Source of the DNA: Rhizobiaceae bacterium
GTDB taxonomy: Bacteria > Pseudomonadota > Alphaproteobacteria > Rhizobiales > Rhizobiaceae
DNA length: 64,000 nucleotides
Direction: 5' to 3'
Assembly: GCA_017640615.1 (NCBI GenBank)
Contig: JAEPQK010000004.1
Location: forward strand, 494,280-558,279
Below are positions 56,897-64,000 of this stretch, one piece after another (positions within the stretch are counted from its first letter, which is position 1; each line of letters begins with the position of its first letter). The notes beneath the pieces were generated by a model, which ran no database searches, was not told where the DNA came from, and saw nothing but the letters and a program-made list of their open reading frames with translations. The translations under genes were made by a program, and so were the position numbers.

Positions 56897-57686
56897 CGGT
56901 GCTGAGACAAGCGCAGCGGACGACCTCGCGCTGATCCGGGCAGCGGCGGCGGAGGCCGGGCGCATCGCACTGCGCTATTTCCGCAAAGACCCCGAAGTCT
57001 GGATGAAGGGCGGCACCTCGCCGGTGAGCGAGGCGGACATCGCCGTCGATCGCTTCCTCCGCGAAACGCTGGGTGAAGCGCGACCCGCCTACGGCTGGCT
57101 GTCGGAAGAAACCGTGGACACTGCCGACCGGCTTTCGGCGCTCCGCACATTTGTCGTGGATCCTATCGACGGCACGCGCGCCTTCGTGGACGGCCGCGAT
57201 GTCTGGTGCGTGAGTGTCGCCGTAGTCGAGAACGGGCGGCCGCTATGCGGGGTTCTAGACTGCCCGGCCCGTGACGAGGTCTATGAGGCGTCCAAAGACG
57301 GCGCAGCGCTCAAGAACGGCAATGCGATTGCAGTCAGAAAGCCGTCCGGTTCGCCTGTGGTCGCAGGGCCGCGTCCGCTGATCCGGGAGCTGGAACGTGC
57401 GTTCCCCGCGCCGCTTAAGCACCACCCATATGTGCCCTCGCTCGCCTACCGTATCGCGATGCTTGCCGAAGGACTGATCGACGGCAGCTTCGTGAAGGCC
57501 AATTCGCATGATTGGGATCTGGCCGCGGCGGACCTGATCCTCGAACAGGCGGGTGGCCGCATATGCGATGTGCAAGGCCATGACATCGTTTACGCTTCGG
57601 CCAACCCCAAGCTGGGCATCCTTGCGGCGGGAAGCGGAGCGCTTCTGGATCGAATGGTGAAATCGATCGCGGAATACGACGGCTGA
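56883..57686 (+). CDS. Inositol monophosphatase / 3'(2')-bisphosphate nucleotidase family
   Basis: A 267-residue Mg-dependent phosphatase: GGTSPVSEADIAVDRFL, WLSEET, VVDPIDGTRAFVDGRD (metal site) and SHDWDLAAADLILEQAGG. CysQ/SuhB group; the exact substrate (3'-phosphoadenosine phosphate, inositol phosphate or histidinol phosphate) cannot be fixed. Start is TTG 56883 or GTG 56889, inside the pmbA end, implying coupling. Confidence 0.88.
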   Translation: MPVPDGAETSAADDLALIRAAAAEAGRIALRYFRKDPEVWMKGGTSPVSEADIAVDRFLRETLGEARPAYGWLSEETVDTADRLSALRTFVVDPIDGTRAFVDGRDVWCVSVAVVENGRPLCGVLDCPARDEVYEASKDGAALKNGNAIAVRKPSGSPVVAGPRPLIRELERAFPAPLKHHPYVPSLAYRIAMLAEGLIDGSFVKANSHDWDLAAADLILEQAGGRICDVQGHDIVYASANPKLGILAAGSGALLDRMVKSIAEYDG

Positions 57687-57789
57687 GCCCCCAAAGCGGT
57701 TTCATTGCGGCCTGATTTGGTCTAGTGACTCCGGCACCATTGGGGCGGGCGGCGCCACGAATGTGTCGCACAATTTCAGGGTCGTACTC

Positions 57790-58047
57790 ATGTCCAATTC
57801 GGAAGCTACCGAACAAAAGCAGTTGCTCCATCTCGTATTTGGCGGCGAACTTTCTTCGCTCAAAGGCGTACAGTTCCGTGACCTTGAATCGCTGGACGTG
57901 GTCGGCGTCTTTCCCGATTACAAATCGGCCGAAACGGCATGGCGCGCCAAGGCGCAGGCCACAGTCGACAACGCCCATATGCGTTATTTCATCGTACATC
58001 TTCACCGCCTTCTCGACCCCGACGCGGACGCTGGTTCGGCGGATTAG
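57790..58047 (+). CDS. DUF4170 family protein
   Basis: An 85-residue soluble protein: LHLVFGGELSSLKGVQFRDLESLDVVGVFPDYKSAETAWRAKAQATVDNAHMRYFIVHLHRLLDPD is the whole DUF4170 domain. In rhizobia it regularly precedes waaA, but its role is unknown. ATG 57790 (MSNSEATEQ) is chosen over the upstream frame extension. Confidence 0.88.
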   Translation: MSNSEATEQKQLLHLVFGGELSSLKGVQFRDLESLDVVGVFPDYKSAETAWRAKAQATVDNAHMRYFIVHLHRLLDPDADAGSAD

Positions 58048-58116
58048 CGTCATGTTGGAGGCCGGTCTGGCCGTATCGGGTATCGAGCGGCTTCATCTCG
58101 ACGCGGGAGCGCAGGG

Positions 58117-59436
58117 ATGAGCGATCGCTGGGCGCGCACATTGATGGGTGGCTACCGGTGGGCGGGCGCGGCTGCCTACCCGTTTGTCGGCGGCTATATG
58201 GCCTGGCGGGCCGGGCGCGGCATCGAAGATAGCGGCCGCCGCCGCGAGCGTTATGGCCGCAGCGACAAACCACGCCCGGTCGGTCCGCTGGTCTGGGTTC
58301 ATGCCGTCAATGAAAGCGAGACGCTGGCCGTAACAGGTCTGATCGGGCGTATCCTCGCGCTCGGTCTCGATGTTGTTTTGACCACGGGCACGCTCGGCTC
58401 AGCCCGCGTGGCGCGTGAGCGGCTGGGCGACCGGGTGATCCACCAATATGCGCCGCTCGACCTCAAACCCGCGGTAAGCCGCTTTCTCGATCACTGGCGG
58501 CCCGACCTCGCCATTATTGCGGAATCCGAAATCTGGCCGATGACCATTCTGGAACTCGGCGCCCGGCGCGTTCCCATGGTGCTTGTTAATGGCCGTATGT
58601 CGGAGCGCGCCTACGAGGGCTGGCGCAAATGGCCCTCGCTGGCCGAGGCGCTGCTTGAAAACCTGTCGCTTGTCTCGGCCCAGTCCGAGCAGGATGCAGA
58701 GAGGTTCACAGCACTCGGCGCAAGGCCGGTCGCGATCTCCGGCAGTCTCAAGACCGATATCGACCCGCCTCCAGTGGATGAGCTCGAAATGCGGCGCGTC
58801 TTTGCGCAGATCGGCAAACGAAAGTGCTGGGCCGCCCTTTGCACGCATCCGGGCGAAGAGCTTGCGGCAGGTGAGGCACACAAAAAGCTGAAAACGCGTT
58901 TCGCCGACGTGCTGACCGTGATCATGCCGCGCGATGCGGCGCGGTCGGATGCAATCGAGACGGAATTGGTAGGGCTTGGGCTGACGGTCGCGCGGCGCAG
59001 CCGTGGCGACAAGGTGACTGACAAAATCGACGTGCTGCTCGGCGACAAGGAAGAGCGCGGTCTTTACGTGCGCCTCGTCGACATCGCTTTCTACGGCGGA
59101 TCGATGTTTGGCGGCGGTGGCGAAAATCCGATCGAGGCGGTGGTGCTGGGCTCCGCCGTACTTTGCGGGCCGGACTATGCGCGCTGTGCCGACATCTACG
59201 ATCCGCTGATCGCCAAGGGCGGCGTGCGGTTGGTCAAGGAGAGGGAGCTTCTGGCCGGTGCATTGAACCATCTGATGCGCAATGACGACGCGCGCCATCG
59301 CATGATCGACGCCGGCACCAAGGCGCTCGAGCAGATGCGGGGCGCGCTCGACAACACGATGCGCGGGCTGGAGCCCTTCATTCACCCGCTGGTGGTGAAG
59401 GCCAAGCTCGGGAGCGCAACACCCACCCGTCGCTAG
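58117..59436 (+). CDS. waaA: 3-deoxy-D-manno-octulosonic acid (Kdo) transferase, atypical motifs
   Basis: A 439-residue GT30 glycosyltransferase adding Kdo to lipid A precursor at the inner membrane. N-terminal hydrophobic segment, IIAESEIWPMTILELG, LVNGRMSERAYEGWRKWP, and ISGSLKTDIDPPP are recognisable. Several family motifs are altered: HAASVGE appears as HAVNESE, PRHPER as PRDAAR, GDTMGE as GDKEER, and GGHNPIE as GGENPIE; the catalytic Glu, the PR pair and N-P-x-E are still present. Possibly active with changed specificity. Precedes lpxK. Confidence 0.85.
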   Translation: MSDRWARTLMGGYRWAGAAAYPFVGGYMAWRAGRGIEDSGRRRERYGRSDKPRPVGPLVWVHAVNESETLAVTGLIGRILALGLDVVLTTGTLGSARVARERLGDRVIHQYAPLDLKPAVSRFLDHWRPDLAIIAESEIWPMTILELGARRVPMVLVNGRMSERAYEGWRKWPSLAEALLENLSLVSAQSEQDAERFTALGARPVAISGSLKTDIDPPPVDELEMRRVFAQIGKRKCWAALCTHPGEELAAGEAHKKLKTRFADVLTVIMPRDAARSDAIETELVGLGLTVARRSRGDKVTDKIDVLLGDKEERGLYVRLVDIAFYGGSMFGGGGENPIEAVVLGSAVLCGPDYARCADIYDPLIAKGGVRLVKERELLAGALNHLMRNDDARHRMIDAGTKALEQMRGALDNTMRGLEPFIHPLVVKAKLGSATPTRR

Positions 59437-59487
59437 GCGCGGTGGGCCGCAGGAGGGAAGCGATGCCGGGCAGGGGATGCCGGTAGA

Positions 59488-60516
59488 ATGGGAACCAGCG
59501 AAACGCCGCCTTTCTGGTGGCAAAAGCCCGACTGGAGATCGCTGGCGCTGGCGCCGGCAGCTGCGATCTATGCCAACGCGACGCGCATAAGGCTCGCACG
59601 CCCGGCGCGCGTGACGGTCGATCTGCCGATTTTGCGCGTTGGCGACTTCGCAGTTGCGGTTCCGGGGAAAACACAGGCCGCGATGGCCTTCGCACGGGCG
59701 GCCATCGCTTTCGGGCATCGACCGGGTCTGGTGTGCCAGGGGCCATCCGGTTTCGGCAATCAGCCGCATCGGGTCGATCCAGTGCATGACAGCGCCCGCC
59801 ATGTAGGCGAAGCAGCACTTGAGATGGCGCAGGTCGCGCCCACTATCGTCTGTTCCGATCGCGCCGCCGCTGCCCGCCTGCTGGCCGCCGAGGGTTGCGA
59901 TTTTCTGATCGTGGTGGACGGCCTGTCGGCCTGGCCATTGAAGACCCACTATTCCGTGCTGGTGGTGGATGCAGCACGCGGACTTGGCAATGAGCGGGTC
60001 GTGCCTGCCGGGCCACTGCGCGGCAGCCTCACCGACCACGCCCGCGCCGCCGACGCGGTGCTGCGCATTGGCAGCGCCGCCGGTGGCAACTCGGCTGTGC
60101 GCGCAGCGGCCCGCGCGGCCCGTCCGGTTTATGAATCGCGGGTGGTTTTCCGCAATGGTTGCGACCTGGCAGGCAAGAAGGTCATCGCGTTTTCCTCGAT
60201 CAAGCATCCGCAGAGCTTCTTCGAAGGCCTGCGCGAAATCGGCGCCGAGCTGTTGTCAGCGGACCATCTGGCCGAAGGCCATCTGCCGCCGGCCGATCGT
60301 CTTTCCGAGATGCTCGCCGAGGCGGTACACAAGAAGGCGCTGATCGTCACCACCCGACGCGACATGATACGGCTACAGGCAAGCGACACAGAGCTCGACG
60401 TGCTGAAAAACCGGCTGGTGCCGCTCGACATTGCTGTTGAATTCGAGGTCGAGGCCAATGCCCGCACCATGATCGACGAGACGATCGCGGAGTGGCGACG
60501 TTCGCGGGTTGGCTGA
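59488..60516 (+). CDS. lpxK: LpxK (lipid A 4'-kinase) homologue with degenerate catalytic motifs
   Basis: A 342-residue protein in the lpxK position. The opening PPFWWQKPDWRSLALAPAAAIYANA and VVDAARGLGNERVVPAGPLR identify LpxK. Signature motifs are eroded: Walker A GNxTVGGxGKT reads GDFAVAVPGKT, SRGYGG reads CQGPSG, GDEPLL reads GEAALE, DDGFQ reads VDGLS, the DHH segment reads EGH, and TxKD reads TRRD. Reading frame, length and synteny are intact. Loss of kinase activity or a new role is likely; family name is certain, function is not. Confidence 0.8.
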   Translation: MGTSETPPFWWQKPDWRSLALAPAAAIYANATRIRLARPARVTVDLPILRVGDFAVAVPGKTQAAMAFARAAIAFGHRPGLVCQGPSGFGNQPHRVDPVHDSARHVGEAALEMAQVAPTIVCSDRAAAARLLAAEGCDFLIVVDGLSAWPLKTHYSVLVVDAARGLGNERVVPAGPLRGSLTDHARAADAVLRIGSAAGGNSAVRAAARAARPVYESRVVFRNGCDLAGKKVIAFSSIKHPQSFFEGLREIGAELLSADHLAEGHLPPADRLSEMLAEAVHKKALIVTTRRDMIRLQASDTELDVLKNRLVPLDIAVEFEVEANARTMIDETIAEWRRSRVG

Positions 60517-60562
60517 CGCGCGTTGCTGGACGATACTCTGCCAATGACGGGAGGAGGTTCGC

Positions 60563-61015
60563 ATGAGTGTTGAAACGGAAAATGCGGCAGCGCGCACACC
60601 CTGGCATCTTTGGGTAGTCGGCGGCGTATCGCTGCTTTGGAATGCAGTTGGCGCGTTCGACTATCTGATGACTCAATCGCGCGCCGAATGGTACATGGCC
60701 GAGTTCACGCCGGAGCAGCTCGAATATTTCTATGCTTTCCCGGCCTGGGCCGATGCGGGCTGGGCTTTTGGGGTGTGGGGCGCGTTTTTCGGCTCGGTCG
60801 CGCTGCTCTTGCGCCGCAGTTGGGCGGTCTGGCTGTTCGGCCTGTCGATCCTCGGCCTGATCGTCACGTCTATCTACAATTTCGTGCTGACAAATGGCGC
60901 GGAGCTGATGGGCGGCGGCATCGGGGTTTGGATTTTCAGCGGACTGATCTGGCTGATCACGATCGCACTGTTTTTCTACGCGAGGCGTATGGCTGCAAAG
61001 GGCGTGCTGCGCTGA
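60563..61015 (+). CDS. Small four-helix membrane protein
   Basis: A 150-residue protein with four hydrophobic segments (about residues 14-35, 66-84, 90-113 and 118-142). GGGAGGAGGTTCGC precedes the ATG. WHLWVVGGVSLLWNAVGAFDYLMTQ is shared by hypothetical proteins of proteobacteria, some called sugar transporter-like without evidence. No function assigned. Confidence 0.75.
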   Translation: MSVETENAAARTPWHLWVVGGVSLLWNAVGAFDYLMTQSRAEWYMAEFTPEQLEYFYAFPAWADAGWAFGVWGAFFGSVALLLRRSWAVWLFGLSILGLIVTSIYNFVLTNGAELMGGGIGVWIFSGLIWLITIALFFYARRMAAKGVLR

Positions 61016-61021
61016 GAACGC

Positions 61022-61255
61022 CTATTTGCTGCGCTTGCGCAGTTCCGGGTCGTGCTGCATCTCGGCTTTGAGCGAAGCCTCCGCGTCAAGATAGGCCTCT
61101 TGGCGTGCAACGCTCCAATAGCGCAGCTCATCGAGCGGAATGCTCTCCGCCGTTACTGCGCAACGCACGAACGCGCCCGGCGAAATGACCTGAAAGTCAC
61201 CGTCGAGATATCGGATCCGCGCCTCGCGGGCGCCGGGGCCTTCAAAGCGGTTCAT
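61022..61255 (-). CDS. DUF2093 family protein
   Basis: A 77-residue protein; IRYLDGDFQVISPGAFVRCAVTAESIPLDELRYWSVARQEAYLDAEAS is the DUF2093 domain, found next to mutL in rhizobia. ATG 61255 (MNRFEGPG) is chosen over 61297. Function unknown. Confidence 0.88.
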   Translation of the reverse strand: MNRFEGPGAREARIRYLDGDFQVISPGAFVRCAVTAESIPLDELRYWSVARQEAYLDAEASLKAEMQHDPELRKRSK

Positions 61256-61359
61256 GGCCTGTCCATACAAGTTCGCGCCGGCGTGCGACTTCCCCAACTG
61301 AGCGGCGTTCAGCCGCCACCCGCCTTACGGCCACAGATCGCACCTTAGGTCAAGCGCGG

Positions 61360-63132
61360 CTACCTACGGCCAAACAAGCGTTCAATGTCGCCGAGCTTAA
61401 GTTCGATATAGGTCGGGCGGCCGTGATTGCACGTCCCTGAGCCGGGTGTGGCTTCCATTTCCCGCAGTAGCGCGTTCATTTCGTCGGGCTTGAGGCGGCG
61501 ACCTGAACGCACCGAACCGTGGCAGGCCATGGTGGCCGCCACCTTGTTGAGCCGCTCTCGCAGCGTCTCGGCTGTGTCGTGTTCGGCAATTTCGTCCGCG
61601 AGGTCGCGCACGAGGCCCGCAACGTCGGTGTCGCCGAGCATCGCCGGTGTTTCACGCACGGCGATCGCACCGGGTCCAAAGCGCTCCAGCCCCAGCCCTA
61701 GTCTGCCAAACAGTTCCGAGTGCGTGGCGAGACGTTCGGCATCTTCTTCCGGCATGTCGATCACTTCCGGGATGAGAAGCATCTGCGCCGCCACCGGTCG
61801 GCTTTCGAGCCCGCGCTTCAGCGCCTCATAGACAAGCCGCTCATGCGCGGCATGCTGGTCGACGATCACGAGTGAATCCGCTGTCTGCGCAACGATGTAG
61901 TTCTCGTGGATTTGTGCGCGCGCAGCACCCAACGGCGCATCTTTGAGCGATGTGTCGTCGCTTGCCTCGGCGACTGGCGCGCTGATCACAGGCCCGGCCT
62001 CGAACAGGGCCTGTCCCGCTTCCGCGAAGCCGCCTGGGGGCGGCGAATAGGGTTGACGCCAGGCGGCAGGCGCTTGCGGAGCCGCACCTTCGGGCCGGAA
62101 TGCGTCCATCATCGCGCTGGCCGCCGAGGTGGAGGCGCGAATGCCGGCGCCAGCCAGCGTCTCGCGCACCGCGCCGATGATCAGCCCGCGCACGCGGCCC
62201 GGATCGCGGAAGCGCACATCGGCTTTCGCAGGATGCACATTCACGTCGACATCGGCGGGATCGAGCCAGAAAAACAGTGCCGTCACCGCATGCCGGTCGC
62301 GCGGAAGAATATCGGCAAATGCGCCGCGCATGGCTCCTGCGACCAGCTTGTCGCGGATCAGCCGCCCGTTGACGAATGCATATTGCTGCTGCGCGGTCGC
62401 TCGCGAATAGGACGGGATCGAAATATAGCCGGTGAGGCGAACGCCCTCGCGCATCGCATCGACCGGCAATGCGTTGTCGATAAATTCGTCGCCAAGCACC
62501 TGTGCAATGCGTTTGCGCGCCGCCTCGTCGCCAATGGCCGGCGAAAGCTCAAGCGTGGAGCGATCGCTGCCTGAAAGCGTGAAGCGCACCGACGGGAACG
62601 CCATTGCGATGCGCTTCACCACATCGGTGACAGCTGCTGCTTCCGCACGCGGGCCCTTCATGAATTTCAGCCGCGCAGGTGTGGCGTAGAAGAGGTCGCG
62701 CACTTCCACCGTGGTGCCGCGGTTGGTTGCGGCGGGTTTGACCGGCGAAGCCACGCCGCCCTCGACGCGGATTTCGGAGCCGGTATCGGCGTCCGCCGTG
62801 CGGCTGCGGATCGAAAGCCGTGCAACGGAACCAATCGAGGGCAAGGCCTCGCCGCGAAAGCCGAGCGTGTGAATGTCGTTGATGTCGGCGTCGAGCTTCG
62901 ACGTGCAGTGGCGGCCGACTGCCAGCGCCATCTCGTCCGGCGCAATGCCAGCCCCGTCGTCGATGACGCGGATCAGCCCGAGCCCGCCGCCTGCCGTCGC
63001 GACCTCGATACGCGTCGCGCCTGCGTCGAGCGCGTTTTCGACGAGCTCTTTCACCACGCTCGCAGGCCGCTCGACCACCTCGCCGGCGGCGATCTGGTTT
63101 ATCATCGTGTCGGGAAGTTGGCGGATCGGCAT
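61360..63132 (-). CDS. mutL: DNA mismatch repair protein MutL
   Basis: A 590-residue GHKL ATPase: [44 protein letters not shown] and the [19 protein letters not shown] segment. The C-terminal domain carries [12 protein letters not shown], fitting the DQHA-x2-E-x4-E nuclease motif, plus [12 protein letters not shown] and [11 protein letters not shown], so this MutL is predicted to nick DNA itself (no MutH needed). Length is typical. Confidence 0.97.
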   Translation of the reverse strand: MPIRQLPDTMINQIAAGEVVERPASVVKELVENALDAGATRIEVATAGGGLGLIRVIDDGAGIAPDEMALAVGRHCTSKLDADINDIHTLGFRGEALPSIGSVARLSIRSRTADADTGSEIRVEGGVASPVKPAATNRGTTVEVRDLFYATPARLKFMKGPRAEAAAVTDVVKRIAMAFPSVRFTLSGSDRSTLELSPAIGDEAARKRIAQVLGDEFIDNALPVDAMREGVRLTGYISIPSYSRATAQQQYAFVNGRLIRDKLVAGAMRGAFADILPRDRHAVTALFFWLDPADVDVNVHPAKADVRFRDPGRVRGLIIGAVRETLAGAGIRASTSAASAMMDAFRPEGAAPQAPAAWRQPYSPPPGGFAEAGQALFEAGPVISAPVAEASDDTSLKDAPLGAARAQIHENYIVAQTADSLVIVDQHAAHERLVYEALKRGLESRPVAAQMLLIPEVIDMPEEDAERLATHSELFGRLGLGLERFGPGAIAVRETPAMLGDTDVAGLVRDLADEIAEHDTAETLRERLNKVAATMACHGSVRSGRRLKPDEMNALLREMEATPGSGTCNHGRPTYIELKLGDIERLFGRR

Positions 63133-63301
63133 GATGAGGCGGACTCTATGCGGATTCGATGCGCATTGCAGCGCCTTAAGCGCTGCTGTCCACGATCCGG
63201 CGTGGAAAGGCGCGAGAAATTTTAAGCTTGAAACAATTTCGCGCTTCGGGCTGAATGCGCTATGCTGACGGCCAGCAAGGCATCACATCAGGAAGGCGCA
63301 C

Positions 63302-64000
63302 ATGAACGTGGAATCACCCGACATCCGGCAGATGAAAGCTCCCTTTACGTGGGATGATCCGTTTTTGCTTGAGGATCAGCTTGGTGAGGAGGAGCGGATG
63401 ATCCGCGATGCGGCTGCGGGGTTTGCGTCGGAGCAGCTGCTGCCGCGGGTCGAGAAGGCCTATCTGGAGGAGACGACGGAGCCGGAGATCTTTGCCGAGA
63501 TGGGGGCTGCCGGGCTTCTGGGCGTGACGGTGCCTGAGGAATATGGCGGCGCGGGTGCGGGCTATGTGTCTTACGGGCTGGTGGCGCGTGAGGTGGAGCG
63601 GGTGGATTCGGGCTACCGCTCCATGATGAGTGTGCAGTCGTCGCTGGTGATGTACCCGATCCAGGCCTATGGCTCGGAGGAGCAGCGCAAGAAATATTTG
63701 CCCAAGCTGGCGAGCGGTGAATGGATCGGCTGCTTCGGGCTGACGGAGCCGGATGCGGGCTCCGATCCGGGCGGCATGAAGACGCGGGCCGACAAGACCG
63801 ACGGCGGTTACCGCCTCAACGGCTCCAAGATGTGGATATCGAATTCGCCGATCGCGGATGTGTTCGTGGTGTGGGCGAAGTCGGCCGCACATGACAACCA
63901 GATCAGGGGTTTTGTGCTTGAGAAGGGCATGAAAGGCCTGTCGGCCCCGAAGATCGACGGCAAGCTGTCGCTGCGCGCTTCGATCACCGGCGAGATCGTG
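63302..64000 (+). CDS. gcdH: Glutaryl-CoA dehydrogenase, 5' part
   Basis: The first 233 codons of an acyl-CoA dehydrogenase, cut by the window end and therefore absent from the ORF track. [49 protein letters not shown] and [20 protein letters not shown] match the glutaryl-CoA branch, which decarboxylates glutaryl-CoA to crotonyl-CoA in lysine and tryptophan breakdown. AGGAAGGCGCAC precedes the ATG. Codon use is unusually G-ending (GGG, GCG, TTT frequent). Confidence 0.88.
   Translation, partial: MNVESPDIRQMKAPFTWDDPFLLEDQLGEEERMIRDAAAGFASEQLLPRVEKAYLEETTEPEIFAEMGAAGLLGVTVPEEYGGAGAGYVSYGLVAREVERVDSGYRSMMSVQSSLVMYPIQAYGSEEQRKKYLPKLASGEWIGCFGLTEPDAGSDPGGMKTRADKTDGGYRLNGSKMWISNSPIADVFVVWAKSAAHDNQIRGFVLEKGMKGLSAPKIDGKLSLRASITGEIV

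Noticed and set aside
58051-58119. 22-codon frame between DUF4170 and waaA
   Set aside because: Very short, no family or signal, and its stop overlaps the waaA ATG only by chance; translation cannot be supported.
58399-60207. 602-residue minus-strand ORF across waaA and lpxK
   Set aside because: Cys/His/Arg-rich shadow typical of GC-rich antisense frames; no recognisable domain, and it lies over two clear genes.

Overview
The window is 64 kb of GC-rich (roughly 62-63%), gene-dense DNA. It looks like the core chromosome of an alphaproteobacterium of the order Hyphomicrobiales (Rhizobiales), probably a Mesorhizobium/Phyllobacteriaceae-type genome. This rests on family content and gene order recognised by eye: GCS2-type glutamate-cysteine ligase, short HisG with HisZ, LysR/DUF1127 divergent pair, TIGR01459 HAD protein, and the order pmbA - inositol phosphatase - DUF4170 - waaA - lpxK - small membrane protein - DUF2093 - mutL. 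No rRNA, tRNA, CRISPR array, phage or insertion sequence was seen. No database search was possible, so all names come from motif recognition.

Layout. 1-7.1 kb: 5' end of xseA, a DUF1772 membrane protein with a paired operator upstream, a LysR regulator divergent from a DUF1127 protein, a DUF937 protein with a repeated C-terminal motif, gshA, rsmE, a lipoprotein and a Cys-rich conserved protein. 7.2-16.2 kb: a tiny secreted peptide, a PPP-type phosphatase, then a two-carbon/three-carbon hydroxyacid oxidation region: lutABC (lactate) on the minus strand divergent from glcD-glcE-DUF4870-glcF (glycolate oxidase) on the plus strand. An AbrB/PIN toxin-antitoxin pair sits between glcD and glcE. 16.2-22.9 kb: BASS-family transporter, L,D-transpeptidase, tag, the CIRCE-controlled groESL operon and a MATE transporter.

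22.9-30.7 kb: a complete branched-chain amino acid type ABC importer (livK, livG, livF, livH, livM), fumC and two DoxX proteins separated by a palindromic repeat. 30.7-34.3 kb: hisG, hisZ and hisS, interspersed with copies of a rhizobial-type dispersed repeat that abuts or enters reading frames. 34.4-40.4 kb: an accessory-looking block with a hypothetical gene, two tandem TadG-like von Willebrand proteins and a membrane-anchored degenerate EAL protein. 40.5-50.3 kb: HAD hydrolase, ribF, two overlapping SDRs, ileS, a lipoprotein, tadA, an RsuA-family pseudouridine synthase and rsmD. 50.3-64 kb: an active/inactive M16 peptidase pair with a patatin phospholipase, a second MATE transporter, pmbA, inositol-phosphatase-like gene, DUF4170, waaA, lpxK, DUF2093, mutL and the start of a glutaryl-CoA dehydrogenase.

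Most genes are housekeeping. The most unusual points are: the LpxK homologue has lost or altered nearly all of its family signature motifs while keeping frame, length and synteny, and its neighbour WaaA is altered at several signatures; the toxin-antitoxin pair is embedded and translationally coupled inside the glycolate oxidase operon; hisS carries an internal low-GC, divergent tract; one dispersed repeat supplies C-terminal codons and stops to two unrelated genes and lies against the start of a third; and the EAL/double-vWA block pairs a probably non-catalytic c-di-GMP-type domain with two envelope adhesin-like proteins.
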